From NCBI GenBank assembly GCA_963971425.1, contig OZ020526.1:4863976-4927975 (forward strand): 64,000 nucleotides of DNA, written 5' to 3'. Origin of the DNA: Bryoerythrophyllum caledonicum. Taxonomy: Eukaryota; Streptophyta; Bryopsida; Pottiales; Pottiaceae. Under the pieces are notes generated by a model. It was not told the origin of the DNA, did no database searches, and saw only the letters and a program-made list of their open reading frames with translations. Shown one piece after another: positions 57,801 to 64,000 of this stretch; within the stretch, counting starts at the first letter, position 1, and each line of letters starts with the position of its first letter. The position numbers and the translations under genes are program-made.

Positions 57801-58240
57801 CACCTCCTACTACCTTCGCTGCACCGCCACCACCAGCGTGGGTGAGAGGTAAAGGAGTCGCAGAGACGGCGGAGCTTGCGAAGCAGGTGGAGGTCGAAGC
57901 GCAACGGTGGTTCCTCACCTTCATGGAAGGCGCTCTGGACGTGGGTTTCCATGTCGCCACGTCCGGTAGCACGAACGAGAGAGACGATCCGTTGCACGGG
58001 GCCAAGGTCATGAGCCAGCAGGAGAATAGCCATATCGCGACCATGTTGTCCCAGCTGAAGCGAGTGAACGACTGGCTGGATCAGGTTAGCGATGGGCTGG
58101 ACCCCAAATTGACTGAAACAAAGGCACGGTTGAAAAGAAAAATCTACGACTTCCTGCTTCAGCACGTCGAGTCCGCAGCTGCAGCGCTTGGGAACGTCTC
58201 TTCCATCACGGTTTACTCCAAGCCCCAACTTGTGCACTGA
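54885..58240 (+). CDS. DUF936 family protein, six exons, 891 residues
   Basis: Plant DUF936 protein of unknown biochemical function. Exons: 54885-55354, 55439-56189, 56269-56517, 56720-56811, 57009-57540 and 57659-58240; all join in frame. The N-terminal domain starts [19 protein letters not shown] and includes [19 protein letters not shown] and the GRHQCVGNP phrase, the hallmark of the family. The middle is Ser-, Arg- and Lys-rich and probably disordered. The C-terminal conserved block starts at about residue 760 ([27 protein letters not shown]) and ends with [18 protein letters not shown] and [17 protein letters not shown]. Intron 1 is 84 bases, has no stop and keeps the frame. Intron 4 starts with GC (CAG/GCAAGT). 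There is a 7-residue tandem repeat TTFAAPP in exon 6. The start was chosen at the family's usual MA-LTPG. Confidence 0.9.
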
Positions 58241-58636
58241 GCAGCGTCTCTCCAACAGGTACTCTACTAAACAAGGTCAAGGTAATGTAGCTTTTGATAC
58301 TGACGAGATTTGATGCAGTCAGGATATTTCTGTCACATAGCGAGCCAGAACTGCAGATTGAGCTTCTATGTGGCTGAAGCCGTGCCATAACAGGAACTCG
58401 GAGGCTGACGAGGAACAAGTCAACGACCCTCTATGATGTCTTCGACCCTCTATGACGTCTTCACTTCCATTGACAATATTGAGGATGAAGTGTTAATGCC
58501 GCAGGTAGTGTGCTACAGCGCTAGATTGGATTTTTCGTGTACGTTGGAGTCGGCAACTCCAGGTTTGCCAGGCCTTGTATATCACATTCTGGTTAATTTA
58601 TTTACTGGATTCCTTTCTATCTAGTCTTGCGCGTGA
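58241..58636. other. Short interval between two convergent genes
   Basis: It should hold the two overlapping or abutting 3' UTRs. A small tandem repeat (GACCCTCTATGATGTCTTC twice) is at 58426-58462. No other gene is supported. Confidence 0.5.
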
Positions 58637-61600
58637 TCACTTCTTTCGCATGCTCAGATGAGCCGCTGCAGCGTTACGAACCATGCTGTTGAGATTCATG
58701 TCATGTTGCGTGCTTGCGCTCACTCTCCGTTGCGGTGAGCGAATTCGGATGAGCTGTCTTTCACAAAACAGGCGAGAGCTCAGTAAACTAATTATTGACT
58801 CTGGTCATATTTTGAAGCAGGAATCATATTTTGCTTTAATATCACTCTCACTCTCTGTTCGCAATGAACAGGGCCAATGACTGAACCTTACCCCAAGACA
58901 CTCCATGGCCTGGTAGTAAGCCCTTCCTTGCAAAGGTGCATGTCCCTTCCTGGCATCTGAAAAGTATCTGGTCCTGTACTAAGTCCAGAAGCAGGCCCAA
59001 GAAGTTCAATAGTCACCCAAAGTTTGAAACAGATACCCGTTACCTTGTCTTTTTATGTTGACCTGATGAGGAGTTTAGATTTGCGTTTAGGCTCACTTAA
59101 TTATTGGATCAATTCCACGTACCACTCAAGATAACCAGGATCAACTGTGTATCCATATATATCCACCTGCTTGCAAACCGACATTGCAAACTCTATCGCT
59201 TTAATTCCCGTTCCTTTTGCAGACCCTTGTCCCAATGGTGCTCCCACCATCAAATACACAGGGTTTCTTATTGGGACCTCCTGCAACGAAAGAGTGACAA
59301 TATTCATTTAACCCTTTAACGACGAGGCCTTGCACGCCGCCCAGAAAATTCGACAGGATCTACACGAATACATTTCGATGTTCACTTTCTCCACAGAAAT
59401 CATAGTAGTTCGTTATTGCCTCAACCAATAGGAGATCAGGAAGATGGGCTAAGGTAAGCCTCCCCATAACCAACAAAAATCCATAGCCAACACCTATAAA
59501 ATTGGGGTATATCCAACCCTATTCCATCCCATTACCACCAACTCAGCTCCAAAATGGAGGTTTGCTATTAGTCAAGACCCTTACTTTTGGTTGTTGGTTG
59601 TGGGGGGTACCTACTGCTGGCCACCCACTAAACATGGCTACACAGTTTGAAAATTTATAACTAATTTTGTTTTCATCAAAAAATATGAAATCACTTGGGT
59701 TGGATTTGTTATTCTATTAGCTATCACTGAAAAGGGATAGTATAATTATCTCCTCTCTCCACATATGCACATTCCTTTACTTGTCGGTTTTAGGGGGGCT
59801 AACCTTAGATGGAAGAAAGTATAGCACACAACCACTCCGACAAGTGCAAATTGTAGTTGGGACCACATGGAGAAGGTGACTTGGCTTGCAAAAGGTGTGG
59901 GGAACCATTGGTCAACTCTTTGGGAACTTAGGGTGCTATGGGGGAAATTTAGCATGCATCGGATAGGGCCCGAGAGCAATGATTGCCTGCATTTCATTGG
60001 TGCAGAAGAATGAGCATGAGATTCCTCACGCTCCCTCTCTTTCTGTATTTAAATCTCACAATGTCTTCTGCATTTCTTTCCTCTTCAGTAAGGAATTTTA
60101 GAAAAACTCTATGGATTACACAAAATCGATGGCATTTTTAGCATATAGCTCTAACATGACATAAATGATTGGCATATCACTTTAGAAAGACAAATGATAA
60201 ACTACATCTATCTTCATTTTTTGACCCCTAAATGAAAAAGTCCCAAGGTGGGATTTTGCAAATCTTGGGCATGTTCCCATGGTTGCAATTTGTATCTACA
60301 ATTTTTTTAATTTTGTTCCAAGATGCAAGAAGACAAGAGGTACACGGGAGTATGGTTTTTATTCTCAATGGACTTATTAAAAAACTAGTTATGCCATCTT
60401 AAAGAAAAAATTGTTGAGTGCGGGCAAGTTGGGCAACTACAAAATCTTTTGCTAGGACACTCTCGTAAATTTGAGATTTTCAATACTAGCAAATAATATT
60501 ATTTAATTTCATATTGCCAAAAAAATATTTTTGTCTTTAGTGGAAAAACACATTTTATCCCAAGTGAAAGATTTTCACACATTGCCACACATTGTCGGGC
60601 AAGGAACCAAAAAAACTTCTTTTCCACATAAACCTTGAGATCTTTATTTTTTTCACTTTTTATTTTTTCTATTACCTTCTTATGGACCATTCAAAGTATC
60701 ATTCTAAAACTTATTATGTTTTAAAAAAAATAAAAAACATGAATTGGCACTTTTTGAACCTCCACTTCTTGCACAATTTTTTTGAATATGCTACACCTCT
60801 CCTTTACCTCTAAAAATTGGTGTACAAGGATTTGATATCATGATCAATATGATGATATAAAATTTAGACTTTGTGTAGTGCAAAAATTGTGACACCAAGT
60901 GAAGTCAATTCTGTTGATCCACTCAACACAGTGACGAAAATGAACCATGTCTTCTCCTTCAAACACTATAATCTTTCAACCCTTGTGGTCAAAGTTGATG
61001 AAATTTTGTGATTATGTTATTAATCGTGTGTTTAATGAGATCCTACGGTTAGAACTAGAAATACGATTTTATATTTCCTTCCTTTCTCAATGCACTAGAA
61101 TCAACGGGTTTGAGGTGTTTTTGGTGTGATATTGTCAAGGAAATTTAGGAGTTAAATGCAACACACTAACTATTTATTCAAGATGATGATTGTTTATTTG
61201 ATGCATCTATTTTTTCCCAAAATATTGTGTTTACTCATGTAATATACAATAGACTTATAAAGATAGTTATTTTTTGTAGGAAAATATTAATGTATTAACT
61301 TAATCAATGCATTTTGTGGGAAATTGATGGGATAATTAGTGTAGTGTTTCATACTCGTATCATTTGATTCATGGTGTCGTGAATAGTTGTTTTGATTATT
61401 AGGGTCTCCTTTCCAGATGCTGTATGCCAAGACCAAAGCCACTTAAGTTATTTATAAAGTGAGTCGAAGTTTGGATATTAATATATCCTTCTCTTCCTTT
61501 ATTGTACCCTCTTTCTCCACTACAAGTACTTATATTATAAATAACGGTCCCTAAACTCAAATCCATATTACTCCATAATGAAGGGTTTAGTGGGTCTTTA

Positions 61601-64000
61601 AACTTAGTTAAAAAATAATAATTGCCATGTAAAGAACAAAACTGAGAGGTCATGTTGTACTATAAATATTAGCCATTTTTATGTGAATTAAATATAGTAA
61701 TTTAATAAGCATGTTGGGTGATTTTATAGCATTTAAAGTACAAAAGAGGTGATTTAAAAGTTTAGGTGTCATTGCCTCACTTTCCAAATTATAATTCCAA
61801 TGAGCCGATAAGGATTGAATATCTTTGCTTGCCTTAGAACCACCACAACTCTAATAAATACATCATAAAGTGCTCTAGAAATTGCAAGCCCTAAAGCATA
61901 TTTTATATATTGAATGATTTATTTGATAATAGATTAAAGAGGAATGGATTTGTTTTTGACTCTTAAGATTGGGTTTAGGGTAGAAAGTTAGTTTATAAGT
62001 TTTGTAAATTTCATTTATAGAAATAATATCGCAAATGTATCACCCTACATTGGAATCTTACTTTTCTACAATGCTCTAGATTTGATGTAACTCCTTAAGG
62101 TGGTGGTTTAAAGAAAACCAAAAATACATGCGTTTGCCATAGGTTGCAAGAAATAACATATTTGCATCAAAAAATTTGAAATAAATAATTATTTGGAAAA
62201 CTATTGAAATAACATACAAATATAATTATAGAAATATTATTTACCTCCAAGCGCTGCAACTTTGTCAAGAGCTTTGGCAGATCCACGATTCAATATGCGA
62301 AATGTGGTCTTCTCTCCCACGTAATGTTTGTAATTCTAAATAAATGACAACAAGGAATATATATTATATCAATTAAAATTGGCATCGACACACCTATAGG
62401 CTATAAAGTTCTTTCTAAAGTCACCTAATTTCAATAATGTTTTACTCTTGATTGAATATATCATTAGGCAAAGATACTAAGAGTTTGGCCTCAATTTTTT
62501 TCCATAATAAAAATCAACCTAAAAAAGAGGAAGGCTACTAAGAATTATGGTACAAACATGACCTCTCCTTCCTTCTCAAGAGTGACTAAAATAACTTCGA
62601 TCTTGATCTTTGAGATCACAAAGCTATTCCATGTCTAATATTTATTAATAATAAATACATAGTAGTATTAAAATATAAAATGAGTACCTTATGGAAACTT
62701 TGGACAACTTCATGAATTCTTTGGATTTTTAATCAATAGAAGTGGAGGTTATCTTATTTGCTTTTTGAATAATCATGCAAACGCGGTGTTAGGACCTGAA
62801 GAGGGGCACCATTCATACGAACAACGACGTCGTGCGCGTCAATCTCGGCACCTAAAAGGTCTTGGAGGAGGTCGCCGGAATTGCCCACCACGGCGCATTT
62901 GCGGTACTGGCCCGGACAAAATGGCGGCCACTCAGGCACCACCAATGCCAACTTTTCTTTGCACCGTGTCACATTCCACCGGCACATTTGGCTGCACAAT
63001 ATATACTTACTTGTGAAGTCCGGTCAAGATACTGTAAGTTTGACCTTGCTTTTTCATTTTAAGTATTCAAAATTAGTACCAAATATGGCTAAAAATCAGT
63101 AACCGGCTCCAAGAAAACATAGGCGGCAAAATATCAAGGTACAATCTAAACATATTTTCAAACTTCTTATGCTCGATCTAAATAACTATCTTGGTGAAAC
63201 AACTTAAAGTAGAAGTACCTAAATTGGTTACAATTCCAATCTTGCTACCTAAATTTCATGATCTAATACCCTATAAGGGGCATCAAATTTACTATGAAGG
63301 TAGCCAGTCCATCAAAGTTCAACCCTTAATTCTTTACAAATTTGTAAAAATATTTATCATATCAGAATTTATAAAGTCCATAAAGTGCACTATCACATAA
63401 AAAAAAATCTTTAATTTTTTGAAATCTCTAGAATAAACCCTCAAATTCTAAACAAATTCCAAAATGAGCAAATAAGTTCTTCATGAGGTAATGAGTATCT
63501 TCCCAACGTAATGAGGTATTCTCCCCAATTGGCCTCCTCAAGTTACATGATAACATCTTGTACAAAAATGCCTAGTTAGTGGAAACAAGCATCATTCAAG
63601 CTTTGTCTAATACACTAAAAATGACATTTAGTGTATCCACACTAGTTGATTATAAATGCTATGAGTTTTTACTCTAAATGAATGTTTTTACCAATTATAT
63701 CTACAATGATTTGCCTCTTTGAGTAGCATACACACAGGTGTGCTCTCGGTAAGTACAAAACTATACCACTTCCAAATCATAGAGTGTAAAGACACTAAAT
63801 GTCATTTTTAGTGTAGTGCTCATCTATAAGGAATGAAAACATTTGTCTTCAACACTTTCATTTTTACGCAGTTAGGTGCACTTGTACCTGTTGCCTTTGT
63901 TAATACGCTTCCAAGCGTAATCTTGCCAACCGTTGGGCAATCCGTCTATGTATTCTTTGGTTAGAATTGTGGAGCTGTTTCGCACCTGCTACAACAAAAT
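58637..64000 (-). CDS. Plant GT29 sialyltransferase-like protein, seven 3' exons (5' end outside the window)
   Basis: GT29-family Golgi-type glycosyltransferase. The plant members are called sialyltransferase-like, although their true acceptor and donor are not settled. Exons on the minus strand: 63985-63888, 62991-62796, 62335-62245, 61419-61355, 59280-59123, 58973-58892 and 58753-58637; all splice in frame with GT-AG ends (268 residues seen). In order they give [20 protein letters not shown]; sialyl motif [13 protein letters not shown] with [67 protein letters not shown]; motif [22 protein letters not shown] with [30 protein letters not shown], where motif VS normally contributes a His; and [13 protein letters not shown] to the stop. 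The signal anchor would be in the missing 5' part. It is convergent with the DUF936 gene, with 396 bases between stops. Introns hold transposable elements. Confidence 0.9.
59448..59808 (+). mobile_element. MITE-like element in GT29 intron
   Basis: The 361-base element has ends CTAAGGTAAGCCTCCC and, inverted, CTAAGGTTAGCCCCCC. ATGG occurs directly outside both ends, a possible 4-base target duplication. Related copies lie at 14144-14502 and 18590-18880. No coding capacity. It lies in the 2-kb intron between the exons at 61355 and 59280. Confidence 0.75.
60225..61151 (+). mobile_element. TTAA-family element in GT29 intron
   Basis: Starts CCCCTAAATG after TTGA, ends TTTAGGAG before TTAA (61152-61155). 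The interior matches 36120-36915 (GAACCTCCACTTCTTGCACA, GTCAATTCTGTTGATCC). Length is 927 bases. It is in the same intron as the MITE at 59448-59808. Confidence 0.7.
63613..63813. mobile_element. MITE with CACTAAA ends in GT29 intron
   Basis: A 201-base element, starting CACTAAAAATGACATTTAG and ending with the inverted complement, flanked by TA on both sides (63611-63612 and 63814-63815). The centre (GTTTTTACCAATTAT, GTGCTCTCGGTAAG) aligns with the element at 16687-16903. Confidence 0.8.

Noticed and set aside
57529-58255. Minus-strand frames of 171 and 225 residues
   Set aside because: Antisense shadows of DUF936 exon 6, which has family motifs on the plus strand.
1-64000. CRISPR arrays, bacterial operons, rRNA genes
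   Set aside because: No regularly spaced short repeats with unique spacers and no rRNA-like sequence; introns and transposons show nuclear eukaryotic DNA.

Overview
The window looks like nuclear DNA of a plant. The two recognisable host genes are both plant families: a DUF936 protein and a plant-type GT29 sialyltransferase-like protein, each split by spliceosomal introns. Everything else I can identify is transposon, transposon remnant or unassigned A/T-rich DNA. The mix of elements (a dual-endonuclease LINE, Tc1-type DD34E transposons, a Ty3 element ending in a PHD-like finger, a DUF7869 gene) is unlike a typical flowering plant. A bryophyte, lycophyte, fern or streptophyte alga fits better, but I cannot name the species.

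Layout. 1-1779: 3' part of a LINE (copy 1), ending in a hairpin and a (TTC)n tail. 1.8-21 kb: old remnants, namely a kinase-like pseudogene (minus), two unidentified degenerate minus-strand coding stretches, a Ty3-type pol remnant, several MITE-like elements and a stray LINE 3' end. 21.1-53.95 kb: one LINE (copy 2) blown up by nested insertions. A Tc1-type element (30147-33829), a TTAA-flanked element (35846-37732) and a 15.4-kb DNA transposon (38449-53812) all sit inside it. The 15.4-kb transposon itself holds a TTAA-flanked element (42433-46318), which in turn holds a second Tc1-type element (43271-46050). 54.0-64.0 kb: the convergent host gene pair, DUF936 on plus (six exons, 54885-58240) and GT29 on minus (seven exons seen, stop at 58637, 5' end beyond the window). 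The GT29 introns carry three more short elements.

Most interesting points. (1) The 15.4-kb transposon has 31-bp terminal inverted repeats, a likely TATA target duplication, a DUF7869 gene on one strand and a long unidentified gene on the other. Both genes are peppered with in-frame stops but nearly free of frameshifts. (2) The LINE family has an APE endonuclease, RT, RNase H and a C-terminal CCHC plus PD-(D/E)xK restriction-like endonuclease, the architecture known from Dualen/RandI elements. (3) The two Tc1 elements have intact transposases and very long terminal inverted repeats (947 bp and about 573 bp) built of alternating tandem subunits; they differ in length by about one subunit pair.

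All assignments come from reading translations and aligning repeats by eye; no database search was possible.
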